DNA from: Gammaproteobacteria bacterium UBA5078
GTDB lineage: Bacteria > Pseudomonadota > Gammaproteobacteria > Pseudomonadales > Pseudohongiellaceae
Assembly: GCA_002416505.1 (NCBI GenBank)
Contig: DIAM01000001.1
Location: forward strand, 1 to 64,000
Direction: 5' to 3'
DNA length: 64,000 nt
Below the pieces are notes generated by a model. The model was not told the origin of the DNA. It saw nothing but the letters and a program-made list of their open reading frames with translations, and made no database searches. The translations under genes were made by a program, and so were the position numbers. Each line of letters opens with the position of its first letter. The first letter of the stretch is position 1. Below are positions 16,134-26,345 of this stretch, one piece after another.

Positions 16134-17504
16134 TCAACGCTCGGGCGCGGCATCGGGTGGCACCCAAATGACCTGCCAACCAGACTCATCTGTTCCGGCC
16201 TGCCAGCCCTCGCAGACACCAACCCCGGGAACACAGACGAGCTCCTCATCGCAATACACTAGGGGGACTCGGTCTCGCAGCCATGGGGCGATATTGGCAT
16301 CCTGCAGAATCTTCTTGAGCGTACGCGTGCGCCGCCCCTGTAGCTTGCAGGTCTCACCGCCTTGGCGGTAGCGCAGCCTAAGCAGCGTATCCCCTTCCAC
16401 GCGCAGGCCATCCCCCTCGCTGGCAAGGCCGTAGATCAGGCCATTGTCTTTGAGGTGCCGCATGCTATTGGGCTGCCAATCCACCGGGGTAAGGCTGGCG
16501 ATATTATCAATGACACGCTGTAGGTATAGATTCTGCCGGTAGCGGCGCAGCACCACACTAGCGCCGTTCGCATTCCAGCGAATCTCGGGCTGCGTGCCGA
16601 GCGCGGCGGGAATCAACTCCTCGACGATGTGGGTGAGCACGTTCCAACCCGGGTCGGGAGCCCCTGCCAGATGCAGCCAATAGCGTAGCGTGTTGCGCTG
16701 CCGTGCAGAACTAAGCGATTGCAGCTTCTTCGCGTCGATAACGGTAGGAACCGGACACTTGGCCTGTTCATAATCGATGACTGCCAAGTCATCCAACAAG
16801 ATGTCGGCCTCCGCGCACAGCTGCGCGCTGCGCTGCCATGACTCTCGAAAAGCGGGCCAGCGCTGCTCTATCCTCGGCAGCAATTCGTGTCGACAGTAGT
16901 TGCGGTCGAAGATCCTGCTTGCATTGCTCTCGTCATCGACCCAGGCCAGCAGTTCGCGCTCAGCATAGGCCCGCAGGTCGGCCTGCGGCACCTCTAGTAG
17001 AGGCCGATAGAGCATCGCCCTTCCCAAGGGCCTGCGCTTAGGGATTGCCGCTAGGCCGCGAGGACCGGCGCCGCGCAAACTACGCAGCAAGAAGGTCTCC
17101 GCCTGATCGTCGAGGTGGTGGGCCATCAAGATGCACTCGTCGGCTTCCAACTGGCGCTCGAACACCCCATAGCGCAGATCTCTGGCCTGGCTCTCTAGAT
17201 TCGCTAATGCGTCCGGATCGAGTTTGACTCGCTCGACATGCAGGGGAATGCCCAGATGGGCACATTGCTGCTCGCACAGACGCTGCCATTGGTTAGCATT
17301 CGGGCTAAGGCCATGATTGACGTGAATAGCGCGCAGTGAGAAGACAGGAACATCGCCTAAGGCATGGCCGGCGAGGGTTAATACGTGATGCATCGCATGC
17401 AGGAGCACTGTGGAGTCTAGGCCGCCGCTATAGGCGATCGTGAAGCGACTGCCGGGGGGGAACCCGGTCAGTTGCTCCAGCAAAGATTCGGCGGTGAAGG
17501 CCAT
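16134..17504 (-). CDS. tilS: tRNA(Ile)-lysidine synthase
   Basis: A 456-residue N-type ATP pyrophosphatase that converts C34 of the CAU-anticodon tRNA-Ile to lysidine, making it read AUA. The PP-loop SGGLDST is at residues 26-32. MAHHLDDQAETFLLRSLRG and the linker-region DESNASRIFDRNYCRHELLP follow, and the C-terminal TilS domain contains RRTRTLKKILQDANI and PWLRDRVPLVY. The start is 4 bases from the accA stop, suggesting coupling. Size and motifs are normal. Confidence 0.97.
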   Translation of the reverse strand: MAFTAESLLEQLTGFPPGSRFTIAYSGGLDSTVLLHAMHHVLTLAGHALGDVPVFSLRAIHVNHGLSPNANQWQRLCEQQCAHLGIPLHVERVKLDPDALANLESQARDLRYGVFERQLEADECILMAHHLDDQAETFLLRSLRGAGPRGLAAIPKRRPLGRAMLYRPLLEVPQADLRAYAERELLAWVDDESNASRIFDRNYCRHELLPRIEQRWPAFRESWQRSAQLCAEADILLDDLAVIDYEQAKCPVPTVIDAKKLQSLSSARQRNTLRYWLHLAGAPDPGWNVLTHIVEELIPAALGTQPEIRWNANGASVVLRRYRQNLYLQRVIDNIASLTPVDWQPNSMRHLKDNGLIYGLASEGDGLRVEGDTLLRLRYRQGGETCKLQGRRTRTLKKILQDANIAPWLRDRVPLVYCDEELVCVPGVGVCEGWQAGTDESGWQVIWVPPDAAPER

Positions 17505-17508
17505 GGTG

Positions 17509-18462
17509 TCAGTGCGAGATACCGTAGCCCATCAAACGCTGGTAGCGGCGCTCGATAAGCTGATCGACGTCCATGCCGCTAAGGCGGTCGACCTGCTCGA
17601 TCAGGGCCTCTTTGATATTGGCCGACACCGCGGGGACGTTGCGATGCGCGCCGCCACGAGGCTCTGCGATGGTACTGTCGACAATGCCAAGCTCTTCGAG
17701 GCGCTTAGAGGTCACCCCCATCGCCTCTGCCGCTGCGGAGGCATACTCGGACGACTTCCACAGGATAGTCGCGCAACCCTCGGGTGTAATCACCGTATAG
17801 GTGGAATACTCGAGCATATTCAGATGATCGGCAATGCCGATGGCGATCGCACCACCGGAGTTAGCCTCACCGGTAACTGTCGCAATTAGGGGCGTGCGCA
17901 CCATCGACATCATGGCCATATTCTCGGCGATTGCCTCGTTGATGCCGCGCTCTTCAGCATCGATGCCTGGGTATGCGCCGGGAGTGTCGATAAAGGTGAG
18001 AACGGGCAGCTTAAAGCGCTCGGCCATAGCGATCAGGCGACGCGCCTTACGATAGCCTTCAGGGCGCGGCATGCCGAAATTATGGCGCACCTTCTCCTTC
18101 GTTCCACGCCCCTTCTGATGACCAATCACCATCACAGGACGGCCATCTAGGCGTGCAACGCCGCCAATCAGGGCGAGATCGTCGGCAAACAGGCGGTCTC
18201 CGTGGAGCTCGTCGAAATCCGTGAAGATATGGGAAATATAGTCTAGCGTGTACGGGCGCAGCGGATGGCGCGCCACTTGGGATATTTGCCAAGGGCTCAA
18301 AGAAGAGTAGATCTTCTCGGTCAGCTTAGTGTTTTTTTCCTGTAACTTCAGAATCTCATCGGTGATATTGAGCTTGTTATCAGTACCGACCAAGCGCAAT
18401 TCGTTGATCTTCACTTCCAAATCGGCGATGGGCTGTTCGAAGTCTAGGTAATTCGGATTCAT
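17509..18462 (-). CDS. accA: Acetyl-CoA carboxylase carboxyltransferase, alpha subunit
   Basis: A 317-residue AccA that, with AccD, transfers the carboxyl group from biotin to acetyl-CoA to give malonyl-CoA. Typical segments are LDFEQPIADLEVKI at the N-terminus, HPLRPYTLDYI, ELHGDRLFADD, FIDTPGAYPGI and EANSGGAIAIGI. The start at 18462 (MNPNYLDF) was chosen over 18501 because it gives the family N-terminus and has AAGAGA before it. It lies between dnaE and tilS, as in E. coli and Pseudomonas. Confidence 0.98.
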   Translation of the reverse strand: MNPNYLDFEQPIADLEVKINELRLVGTDNKLNITDEILKLQEKNTKLTEKIYSSLSPWQISQVARHPLRPYTLDYISHIFTDFDELHGDRLFADDLALIGGVARLDGRPVMVIGHQKGRGTKEKVRHNFGMPRPEGYRKARRLIAMAERFKLPVLTFIDTPGAYPGIDAEERGINEAIAENMAMMSMVRTPLIATVTGEANSGGAIAIGIADHLNMLEYSTYTVITPEGCATILWKSSEYASAAAEAMGVTSKRLEELGIVDSTIAEPRGGAHRNVPAVSANIKEALIEQVDRLSGMDVDQLIERRYQRLMGYGISH

Positions 18463-18567
18463 AGTTTCTCTTATCCCGGTAATGTCTTTGCTTACCCGCA
18501 TGATAGCAAATGCCAGTCACTTTAGGCGACAGGCATCGCGCCGTCATAAAACGGCCATGCGGCCTGG

Positions 18568-21500
18568 CTATTGCTGATAATTGAGCCGCACTCGCGCGCG
18601 ACCGAACTCTTCCTGTAGGCGCTGCAATAGTCCCTGCGAGGGCAGCACCGACCACTGTTCTCCCAATTGCACACAGCCCTTGCTGCCGGGGCGCTCGTAG
18701 TAAATCCGCACCGGGCAGGCGCTCTGGGTCTGTGCAAGACTCGAAGGGGTACGTGCCTTGCCCTCACGCTCAGGCGCGCTGGGCGCCGATGCCGCCTCCG
18801 CTGCCACGGTGATTGGCCTGTGTGCCTCCAAGATGCGGGTCAGGGTCTGGGTGAAATCAGGCATGAGATAGTCGCTGTGTAGATGCAGCTCTAGGCCCTT
18901 GGCAAACAGGGCGCGCGCCTGATCGAGGCCGACTATATGCTTGGTACGCCCACGCATGGCCCCGCTGTAGTCGTCGACACTGACGAAACAGTCGATAACG
19001 AGGATGCTGTCTTTCTGAAGCAGATCGCGGAACTGCTCATATTCGCGCCCGAACACCGACACCTCTAGGCGAGCGCTGCGATCGTCGAGGACGACGAAGG
19101 CGATGGTGTCGCCGCGTTTGCTCTTCATGGTGCGGGTGGATACGACTAAGCCAGCAACTAACTGACTCTCACGCTCGGGCTTAAGATTAGCTAGACGGTC
19201 TCGGGTCATGCGCCCGATCTCCGGCAGGAACTCGTCGATCGGGTGACCGCTCAGATAAAGACCCAAGGTCTCGCGCTCGTTTGCCAAGCGCTGCTGCTCG
19301 CTCCATGGTCGCGCCCTCGTGTGCATGCTGCTGCCCGCATTCGTGGGCGTGTTGGCCGGCGATATTTCGCCGAACATATCCTGCACGCCAATCGCCTCAT
19401 TGCGGCTGCTTTGCTCCGCCGCCTTGGTGGTCTCGGCGATAGAGGCGAAAAGGCTTGCCCGCGCCTGGTCTTTGCTCCCGGACTGCAGGCTATCCAGCGC
19501 GCCTGCCTTTATTAAGGCCTCTAGCGTGCGTTTGTTGACGCTCCTTGCATCCACACGCTGACAGAAATCTAGAAGGGAGACGAATCTTCCGCCGGACTTG
19601 CGTGCGGCGATAATGCTCGCGACGGGCCCCTCGCCTAGCCCCTTGATCGCGCCTAAACCATAGACGATCTCGCGATTCACATTGACGGTAAAATTAAACT
19701 CCCCCAAATTCACATCGGGCACGACGAGGGGCAGCTTCATCTGCCGGCACTCCTCGATCAGCGTGACGACCTTATCGGTATTCTGCATATCGGCAGAGAG
19801 GACCGCGGCCATGAAATAGGCCGGGTAGTGCTCCTTCAGCCACGCGGTCTGATAAGAGACCAGCGCATAGGCCGCCGAGTGAGACTTGTTAAAGCCGTAA
19901 CCCGCAAACTTCTCCATCAGGTCGAAGATAGAGCCGGCTTGTTTAGGATCGATGCCACGCTTCTGCGCGCCCTCCATGAACAAGTCGCGCTGCTTCGCCA
20001 TCTCCTCGGCTTTCTTCTTACCCATCGCACGACGCAACATGTCGGCGCCACCGAGGCTATAGCTGGCCAAGACCTGAGCGATCTGCATCACCTGTTCTTG
20101 ATAAAGAATCACGCCATAGGTATTGGACAGCACTGGCTCCAGCTCTGGGTGGGGATAGTCCACCGCTGCGCGGCCGTGCTTACGATTGATAAAGTCATCG
20201 ACCATGCCCGACTGCAACGGGCCCGGCCGGAACAGGGCCACGAGGGCGATGATGTCTTCGAAACGGCTTGGCAATAGGCGTTTGATGAGGTCCTTCATGC
20301 CCCGAGATTCGAGCTGGAAGACGGCGGTGGTCTCGCCCCTCTGCAACAGGTCGTAGACCTTCTTGTCGTCTAGGGGAATCTCGGTGATATCGAGCTTCGA
20401 CGAGCCATCGGCGAACTCTTGGGCATTAATCATCTTAATCGCCCAGTCAATAATGGTGAGCGTGCGCAGGCCGAGGAAGTCGAATTTCACCAAGCCGGCG
20501 GTTTCCACATCGTTCTTATCGAACTGGGTGACCAGCCCTTCCCCATTCTCATCGCAGTACAACGGCGAGAAGTCGGTAAGCTTAGTGGGGGCGATAACCA
20601 CGCCACCGGCATGCTTGCCGACGTTACGCGTGATACCCTCTAGCTTAAAGGCCATCTCCATGATTTCCTGGGCATCCTCATCGCCATCGATGAACTCTTG
20701 CAGGGCGGGCTCTTGCTCGAGGGCCTTGGTCAGGGTCATGCCCGGCTCGAAGGGAATCAACTTTGAGAGCTTGTCTGCGAGGCCATACGACTTGCCCTGC
20801 ACACGTGCCACGTCGCGCACTACCGCTTTCGCCGCCATGGTGCCAAATGTAATGATTTGCGAGACGGCCTCTTTTCCATAGAGGTCGGCCACGTGCGCGA
20901 TCACCCTATCGCGGCCATCCATGCAGAAGTCGACGTCGAAATCGGGCATCGATACCCGCTCCGGATTCAGGAAGCGTTCGAACAGCAGGTCATAGCGCAG
21001 CGGGTCCAGATCCGTGATGCCCAACGCATAGGCCACGATGGAGCCAGCACCCGAACCACGGCCAGGTCCTACCGGAATATCGTTGTCTCGCGCCCATTGA
21101 ATGAACTCCATCACGATCAAGAAATAACCTGGAAAGCCCATCTGATTGATGACATTCAGCTCGAAATCGAGGCGCTCGTAATAGGGCTTCACCTTCAGCG
21201 CCCTCTCGTCCGAGTCGGGCGGAACCTGAGCGAATATTCTCGTCAGCCGCTTGTTCAAACCCTCTTTGCTGATCTCGAGGAAGTACTCCTCGACGGTGTA
21301 ATTCTCAGGTATCGGGTAATTAGGCAGATAGGGTTTGCCCAACTCGAGGTCGAGGTTACAGCACAGCGCTATCGCACGCGTATTCGCGATAGCCTCGGGC
21401 AGATCGCTAAACAACTCCTCCATCTCGGCCGCGGAACGCAGGTACTGTTGCTCCGTGTAGTTATGAGAGCGACGCGGGTCATCAAGGGTACGGCGCTCGT

Positions 21501-22155
21501 TAATGCAGACGCGGGCCTCGTGTGCCTCGAAGTCTTCGCGATCGATGAAGCGAACATCGTTAGTGGCAACCACTGGACAGCGCATCCTCGACGCCAGAGT
21601 GACCGCGGCGTCGATATAGCGCTCTTCGCCCTCGCGCCCGCAACGATGCAATTCCATGTAGAAATTTCCCGGAAACCAGCCCATCCACTGCGCGAGCGCA
21701 GCGGCGGCCTTGTCTTCGCCATCCTCTAGAAGGTAGCGGCCGATCTCGCCATCCCGGCCTGCGGACAGGGCAATCAAGCCCTCGGAGTGCTTGGCAACCC
21801 ATTCGCGGCGCACCGTGAGGAGGCTACTCGTGGACTTCTCAGTATAGGCACGCGAGATCAGCTCGGTAAGATTGCGATAACCCTCTCTATTGCGCACCAG
21901 TAACACCAGCGAGCTGGGGCGCTGCGGATTCTCTTCGTTCTCCACCAAGACATCGCAGCCACAGATGGGTTTGATGCCGGCGCGCATCGCGGCGCTATAG
22001 AATTTTATCAAACCGAATAGGTTTGAGTGGTCCGTAAGAGCAACGGCAGGCATCGCCATCGCGGCGGTTTTCTTAACGAGTTCATCAATACGCACCAAGC
22101 CATCGACGATGGAATACTCGGTGTGCAATCTCAGATGTACGAATTGTTCAGGCAT
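18568..22155 (-). CDS. dnaE: DNA polymerase III, alpha subunit
   Basis: A 1195-residue replicative polymerase. The N-terminal PHP domain begins FVHLRLHTEYSIVDG. The polymerase core has PDFDVDFCMDGRDRV with catalytic Asp405 and Asp407. The tandem helix-hairpin-helix and the OB-fold region (VVSTRTMKSKRGDTIAFVVLDD) follow, then a C-terminal tau-binding region. It is about 30 residues longer than the E. coli protein; the extra length is a Ser/Ala/Pro/Glu-rich linker near residues 1110-1135. The start at 22155 is preceded by GAGAGAG; an upstream in-frame start at 22239 would overlap rnhB. Confidence 0.98.
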   Translation of the reverse strand: MPEQFVHLRLHTEYSIVDGLVRIDELVKKTAAMAMPAVALTDHSNLFGLIKFYSAAMRAGIKPICGCDVLVENEENPQRPSSLVLLVRNREGYRNLTELISRAYTEKSTSSLLTVRREWVAKHSEGLIALSAGRDGEIGRYLLEDGEDKAAAALAQWMGWFPGNFYMELHRCGREGEERYIDAAVTLASRMRCPVVATNDVRFIDREDFEAHEARVCINERRTLDDPRRSHNYTEQQYLRSAAEMEELFSDLPEAIANTRAIALCCNLDLELGKPYLPNYPIPENYTVEEYFLEISKEGLNKRLTRIFAQVPPDSDERALKVKPYYERLDFELNVINQMGFPGYFLIVMEFIQWARDNDIPVGPGRGSGAGSIVAYALGITDLDPLRYDLLFERFLNPERVSMPDFDVDFCMDGRDRVIAHVADLYGKEAVSQIITFGTMAAKAVVRDVARVQGKSYGLADKLSKLIPFEPGMTLTKALEQEPALQEFIDGDEDAQEIMEMAFKLEGITRNVGKHAGGVVIAPTKLTDFSPLYCDENGEGLVTQFDKNDVETAGLVKFDFLGLRTLTIIDWAIKMINAQEFADGSSKLDITEIPLDDKKVYDLLQRGETTAVFQLESRGMKDLIKRLLPSRFEDIIALVALFRPGPLQSGMVDDFINRKHGRAAVDYPHPELEPVLSNTYGVILYQEQVMQIAQVLASYSLGGADMLRRAMGKKKAEEMAKQRDLFMEGAQKRGIDPKQAGSIFDLMEKFAGYGFNKSHSAAYALVSYQTAWLKEHYPAYFMAAVLSADMQNTDKVVTLIEECRQMKLPLVVPDVNLGEFNFTVNVNREIVYGLGAIKGLGEGPVASIIAARKSGGRFVSLLDFCQRVDARSVNKRTLEALIKAGALDSLQSGSKDQARASLFASIAETTKAAEQSSRNEAIGVQDMFGEISPANTPTNAGSSMHTRARPWSEQQRLANERETLGLYLSGHPIDEFLPEIGRMTRDRLANLKPERESQLVAGLVVSTRTMKSKRGDTIAFVVLDDRSARLEVSVFGREYEQFRDLLQKDSILVIDCFVSVDDYSGAMRGRTKHIVGLDQARALFAKGLELHLHSDYLMPDFTQTLTRILEAHRPITVAAEAASAPSAPEREGKARTPSSLAQTQSACPVRIYYERPGSKGCVQLGEQWSVLPSQGLLQRLQEEFGRARVRLNYQQ

Positions 22156-22180
22156 GCTCTCTCGCGTTCTATTTAGGTAT

Positions 22181-22786
22181 TTACTGCGGTTGGCGCATGG
22201 CCAACTGCACGGGCTTGTAGGAGCGACGATGAACGGCACAGGGGCCGAGTGTCACGAGGGCCTGCCGGTGTTGCGCAGTTGGATAGCCTTTGTGTTGTGC
22301 GAAACCGTAGCCTGGATAGGCGGCGTCCATCGCCTCCATCTCTCGATCGCGTGTCACCTTAGCCAGTATGGACGCCGCGGCGATACAATCCACCTTGGAG
22401 TCCCCCTTGACTACCGCCTTACTCGGATAGTCCCAGCGCGGGCAATACAGGCCATCGACGTAGATAAAACCGGGCTGTACAGTCAGCGCGCTCGCCGCAC
22501 GGGACATGGCCAAGAGGCTTGCCTGTAAGATATTGATCGTGTCGATCTCGGCGGCGCTCGCTCGTCCCAGAGCATAGCATAAGGCCGAATCCATGATCAG
22601 TTCAAAAAGGCGTTCGCGCTGCACAGTAGTGAGTTTCTTGGAGTCGTTCAGCCTGGCGATCGGGCGTTCAGGATCGAGTATCACCGCCGCGGCCACCACG
22701 TCCCCGGCCAGCGGGCCTCTGCCCACCTCGTCGACGCCGGCCACGAGTGCGTGTTGCGCATCGGGATAGGGAAAGCGCAGCTGCAT
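22181..22786 (-). CDS. rnhB: Ribonuclease HII
   Basis: A 201-residue RNase HII that nicks 5' of single ribonucleotides in DNA and removes RNA-DNA hybrids. The catalytic Asp-Glu pair is in VAGVDEVGRGPLAGDV, with LNDSKKLT and the later Asp residues in FIYVDGL and AASILAKVTRDREM. It sits between lpxB, whose stop is 3 bases before its start, and dnaE, the usual order. Confidence 0.98.
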   Translation of the reverse strand: MQLRFPYPDAQHALVAGVDEVGRGPLAGDVVAAAVILDPERPIARLNDSKKLTTVQRERLFELIMDSALCYALGRASAAEIDTINILQASLLAMSRAASALTVQPGFIYVDGLYCPRWDYPSKAVVKGDSKVDCIAAASILAKVTRDREMEAMDAAYPGYGFAQHKGYPTAQHRQALVTLGPCAVHRRSYKPVQLAMRQPQ

Positions 22787-22789
22787 CGC

Positions 22790-23995
22790 CTAGGCTCCTT
22801 CGGAGGCTGCCGTAGCGGCAACTTCCAGCACCGCCTTGGCGGCTTGGGAGTTTGCATCGCAGCGGATCTGTGCGTGAATATCGCGAAAACCGGCTAACAA
22901 CGCATCGTGCGCCTGTGTGTCGTGCAACAGGCGCTCTATCTCGCCACAGAGATTATCGACGGTGACATCGTATTGCAGAAACTCCGCCACGAGACGCTCG
23001 CCCGCCAAGAGGTTGGGCAGCGACACATAGGGCACCTTCAGCATTCTGGAGGCGAGCATATAAGTCAGTGGCGACAGGCTATACGCAACCAGCATTGGAC
23101 GCTTCAATAGCATCGCCTCGAGAGTGGCCGTACCCGAGGCAAGCAGCACGATATCGGCAGCGCGCATAGCCTGATGGGACTGTCCGTCGAAGACATGGAA
23201 GCCCTCTGCTGCGCCGGCCTGCGCGAGCAGACCAGTGACCTGTGTAAACCGCTCTTGGTTGGCGCATGGGATAAGAAACTGCAACGCTGGATTGCGCTGC
23301 CTTACGCGCAGTGCCGCCTCGATAAACACAGGCCCGAGGCGCGCAATCTCGTTGCGGCGACTGCCCGGCATCAGCGCGAGGAATTGGCCTAACTCCGGCA
23401 CACCCAATGCAATACGCGCCGCGTGCTGTTCATCGACGCCGCCACCATCCATGGGGATCGCGTCGGCTAAGGGGTGGCCCACAAAGCGTACCGGCACCTT
23501 GTGCTGGTCGTAGAACGGGGTTTCGAATGGGAACAGCGCAAGAACGAGATCGGTCGCCTTGGCGATCTTGTGAATTCGCTTCTGATCGTAGGCCCACACG
23601 CTGGGGCTCACATAGTGCACAGTGGGAATATTGGCATCGTGCAGGACTTGCTCGACACGCAGATTAAATGCGGGCGAATCGATCCCAACGAACACATCGG
23701 GTGGGGATGCGAGAAAACGAGTCTCGAGATCCTTCTTGATGCGCAGTAATTCGGGCAGGCGTGCGAGAGGCTCGACAAAGCCCATCACAGATAATCTTTC
23801 CATCGGCGCGAAGGATGTGAAACCCTCTGCCAGCATTTTCGGGCCGCCGATGCCTTCGAAGGTGGCCTGTGGACACAGGCGCCGGATCGCCCGAATTAAG
23901 CCCTCGCCGAGCGTGTCGCCCGAGGCCTCCCCTGCAATCATGCCAATTCGCACGCCACTCTCCGGTGAAATGCCAAGACGCAGTCGGAGCGGCAT
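22790..23995 (-). CDS. lpxB: Lipid-A-disaccharide synthase
   Basis: A 401-residue GT-B-type glycosyltransferase that joins UDP-2,3-diacylglucosamine and lipid X to form the lipid A disaccharide. The N-terminal IGMIAGEASGDTLGEG, GIGGPKMLAEGF, then VHYVSPSVWAY and LMPGSRRNEIARLGP are typical. The first 15 residues are slightly longer than in E. coli. It follows lpxA by 18 bases, with a GGGGTAGG site before the ATG. Confidence 0.98.
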   Translation of the reverse strand: MPLRLRLGISPESGVRIGMIAGEASGDTLGEGLIRAIRRLCPQATFEGIGGPKMLAEGFTSFAPMERLSVMGFVEPLARLPELLRIKKDLETRFLASPPDVFVGIDSPAFNLRVEQVLHDANIPTVHYVSPSVWAYDQKRIHKIAKATDLVLALFPFETPFYDQHKVPVRFVGHPLADAIPMDGGGVDEQHAARIALGVPELGQFLALMPGSRRNEIARLGPVFIEAALRVRQRNPALQFLIPCANQERFTQVTGLLAQAGAAEGFHVFDGQSHQAMRAADIVLLASGTATLEAMLLKRPMLVAYSLSPLTYMLASRMLKVPYVSLPNLLAGERLVAEFLQYDVTVDNLCGEIERLLHDTQAHDALLAGFRDIHAQIRCDANSQAAKAVLEVAATAASEGA

Positions 23996-24013
23996 AACCT
24001 ACCCCGAATCGCC

Positions 24014-24790
24014 TTAGCGTTGAATGCCTCTTGTGGAGGATACGATGGAATCTACGAAGACTTGAATCTCTGGGTGTTGCTGCGCTAGGGGTTGTAACTC
24101 TTCAAGCGCCTCCTTCACAGTTAGGCCTTTCTTATAGAGCGTTTTAAAGGCCCTACGGATCACCAGGATCATGTCTTTGTCGAAACCGCGTCGTTCGAGG
24201 CCTATAGCGTTGATGCTACGCGCGACGGGAGGCGTGCCACTCACGATCAGGTAAGCAGGCACATCGTTACTGACATGGGTCATGCCCCCTATCATCGCGT
24301 GCGCCCCAATCTTAAGGAATTGATTGACGCCAGCGTAACCGCCTAGAATGGCCCAATCGCCTACCTCGACATGGCCAGAGATGCCGACATTATTCGCGAA
24401 AATACTGTGGTCACCCACTATGCAATCGTGGGCAACATGCACGTAGGGCATCAGCAGATTGTGACTGCCGATGCGGGTAACGCCGCCGCCGAAGCCAGTG
24501 CCTCTATGCAGCGTCGCGCCCTCGCGAATCACATTATCTGAACCGATTTCCAGCCAAGTCTGCTCACCCTCGAACTTCTTATCCGCAGGGTCTTCGCCCA
24601 CCGACGCAAACTGGAATATCTTATTGTTCTTGCCTATCTTGGTATTCGAACGCACGACTACATGCGAGCCAATCTCTGTGCCCTCGTCGATCTCAACTCC
24701 AGGCCCGATGATGGTCCATGGCCCAACACTGACGTTATCGGCCAGCTTCGCGCTTGGATCAATGATGGCTTGTGGATCAATCAATTTCAT
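24014..24790 (-). CDS. lpxA: UDP-N-acetylglucosamine acyltransferase
   Basis: A 258-residue left-handed beta-helix acyltransferase for the first step of lipid A synthesis, using 3-hydroxyacyl-ACP. Hexapeptide repeats run from about residue 5 to 185; the catalytic His lies in the VAHDCIVGDH region, and GGYAGVNQF and GMTHVSNDVPAY follow. The ATG at 24790 has AAAGGA before it and overlaps the end of fabZ by 14 bases; starts further upstream would lie deep inside fabZ. Confidence 0.98.
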   Translation of the reverse strand: MKLIDPQAIIDPSAKLADNVSVGPWTIIGPGVEIDEGTEIGSHVVVRSNTKIGKNNKIFQFASVGEDPADKKFEGEQTWLEIGSDNVIREGATLHRGTGFGGGVTRIGSHNLLMPYVHVAHDCIVGDHSIFANNVGISGHVEVGDWAILGGYAGVNQFLKIGAHAMIGGMTHVSNDVPAYLIVSGTPPVARSINAIGLERRGFDKDMILVIRRAFKTLYKKGLTVKEALEELQPLAQQHPEIQVFVDSIVSSTRGIQR

Positions 24791-25226
24791 TTTTCCTTTC
24801 CGCACACATAATGATGGCCGAGCAGACCAGTTGCTCATCGACACTGGCTGTACACAGGAATTTATAGATGCCACGCTTGCTCGTGATAATAGACGCATGC
24901 AGCATGAGCCTGTCACCAGGCACTACAGGTCTTTTCAGTCGCACCTCATCGGCACCCACGAAATAGTATAAATAGCCGTCTTTCGGCTTCTTCTCTTGGC
25001 TCTTGAAGCCCAGCACACCGGCGGCTTGGGCCAATGCCTCGATAATCAATACGCCCGGCATGATGGGGCGCCCAGGAAAATGCCCTTCGAAGAAATGCTC
25101 ATTCACGGAGACATTCTTATAGGCAAGGATAGACTTCCCCAGGTCGATTTCCACCACCCTGTCCACTAGAAGGAAGGGGTAGCGTTGAGGTAAGTATTCC
25201 TTAATATCTTCGATGTTCATCATCAT
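24777..25226 (-). CDS. fabZ: (3R)-hydroxyacyl-ACP dehydratase FabZ
   Basis: A 149-residue hot-dog-fold dehydratase of fatty acid elongation. The active-site His is in EHFFEGHFPGRPIMPGV and the Glu in IIEALAQAAG. Three consecutive ATG codons lie at 25226-25218, and the first has AGGAA at good spacing, so it was taken as the start. It competes with LpxA for hydroxyacyl-ACP, and the overlap with lpxA keeps the two co-expressed. Confidence 0.97.
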   Translation of the reverse strand: MMMNIEDIKEYLPQRYPFLLVDRVVEIDLGKSILAYKNVSVNEHFFEGHFPGRPIMPGVLIIEALAQAAGVLGFKSQEKKPKDGYLYYFVGADEVRLKRPVVPGDRLMLHASIITSKRGIYKFLCTASVDEQLVCSAIIMCAERKNEID

Positions 25227-25288
25227 TGAGTTCCTGAATCGGGCGTCCGTACTTTTCAATCGTTTCGAGCCAACAAATTAGGCGAGGA

Positions 25289-26338
25289 CTATTTTCCTAA
25301 AGTGAGTTTTTCTAATTCTCTAAGTCGTTTGGCCATGTCGTCGAGCTGTCGGAAACGCACGATGTTGCGCTTCCATTCTTTCGACTCCAGAAGGCCCGTG
25401 CCGGAGGAGTACACACCAGCATCGCTGATCGATTGACTCACCAATGACATGGCACTGATCATCACCTTGTCGGCGATATGTAAGTGCCCAATGACACCGA
25501 CGCCGCCGCCAATAGTGCAGTAACGCCCTATCGTCGTACTACCTGCAATCGCACTACAGCCACAAATGATTGTATGTTCACCAATCACGCAATTATGCGC
25601 AATCTGCACGTGATTATCTATCTTAACCCCGTGTTCAATAATCGTATCGTCGAGCGCACCACGATCGATTGTCGAACCCGCACCAATCTCTACATCGTTG
25701 CCTATCTTCACACCGCCGAGTTGGGCGATCTTGATGGACTGCCTGCCATCGAATGCAAAACCGAAGCCGTCGGCACCAATCACAACGGACGAATGCAATA
25801 CCGCTCGATCACCAATAGCGACGTCGTGATAGACGCTGGTATTTGCGAACAGTGTGCAGTCCTCGCCGATACTGCTGCGCGCGCCGATACTGCAACCCGG
25901 CCCAATCGTTGTGCGCGCCCCGATCTTCACGCCGGCGGCGATTACTGCGTGAGCCCCAATGCTGACATCCGCTGCGAGAACGGCGCTGGAGTGAACAGTA
26001 GCCGTAACATGCACACCTGGCTCCTCTGCACGCTCCAGCGCAAAGAGCTGTGATGCTTTCGCATAGCTAACATAGGGGTTCGAAGAAAGCAGTTGCGCGC
26101 AGTTACAATTTTCGGAGAACGCGGGATCGATGATCACGGCGCTCGCCTGAGTATTTGCGAGTTGATGGACGTATCGAGGATTACTAAGGAAACTTAGCTT
26201 GCCGATAGTGGCATTCTTGAGCGTCGCAAGCCCATCGATCTGCAGTGCAGGATCTCCACGCAACTCAACCTCGAGCAGCGCGGACAACTCACCTAGTGTG
26301 TAGACAGTTTGCTTGCTCACTTGGTGAGACCCTGTCAC
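25289..26338 (-). CDS. lpxD: UDP-3-O-(3-hydroxyacyl)glucosamine N-acyltransferase
   Basis: A 349-residue LpxD for the third lipid A step. An N-terminal uridine-binding domain (LGELSALLEVELRGD, LSFLSNPRY) is followed by a long left-handed beta-helix of hexapeptide repeats (residues about 105-310), with the catalytic His in the NHVQIAHNCVIGEH segment, and a C-terminal helix (LDDMAKRLRELEKL). It appears to start with GTG, 7 bases after the skp stop. Confidence 0.97.
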   Translation of the reverse strand: MTGSHQVSKQTVYTLGELSALLEVELRGDPALQIDGLATLKNATIGKLSFLSNPRYVHQLANTQASAVIIDPAFSENCNCAQLLSSNPYVSYAKASQLFALERAEEPGVHVTATVHSSAVLAADVSIGAHAVIAAGVKIGARTTIGPGCSIGARSSIGEDCTLFANTSVYHDVAIGDRAVLHSSVVIGADGFGFAFDGRQSIKIAQLGGVKIGNDVEIGAGSTIDRGALDDTIIEHGVKIDNHVQIAHNCVIGEHTIICGCSAIAGSTTIGRYCTIGGGVGVIGHLHIADKVMISAMSLVSQSISDAGVYSSGTGLLESKEWKRNIVRFRQLDDMAKRLRELEKLTLGK

Positions 26339-26345
26339 TGCGGAT

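Noticed and set aside
20857..21729. 290-codon open frame on the plus strand inside dnaE
   Set aside because: It is antisense to a fully conserved region of dnaE, has no family resemblance, and long shadow frames are common in GC-rich genes.
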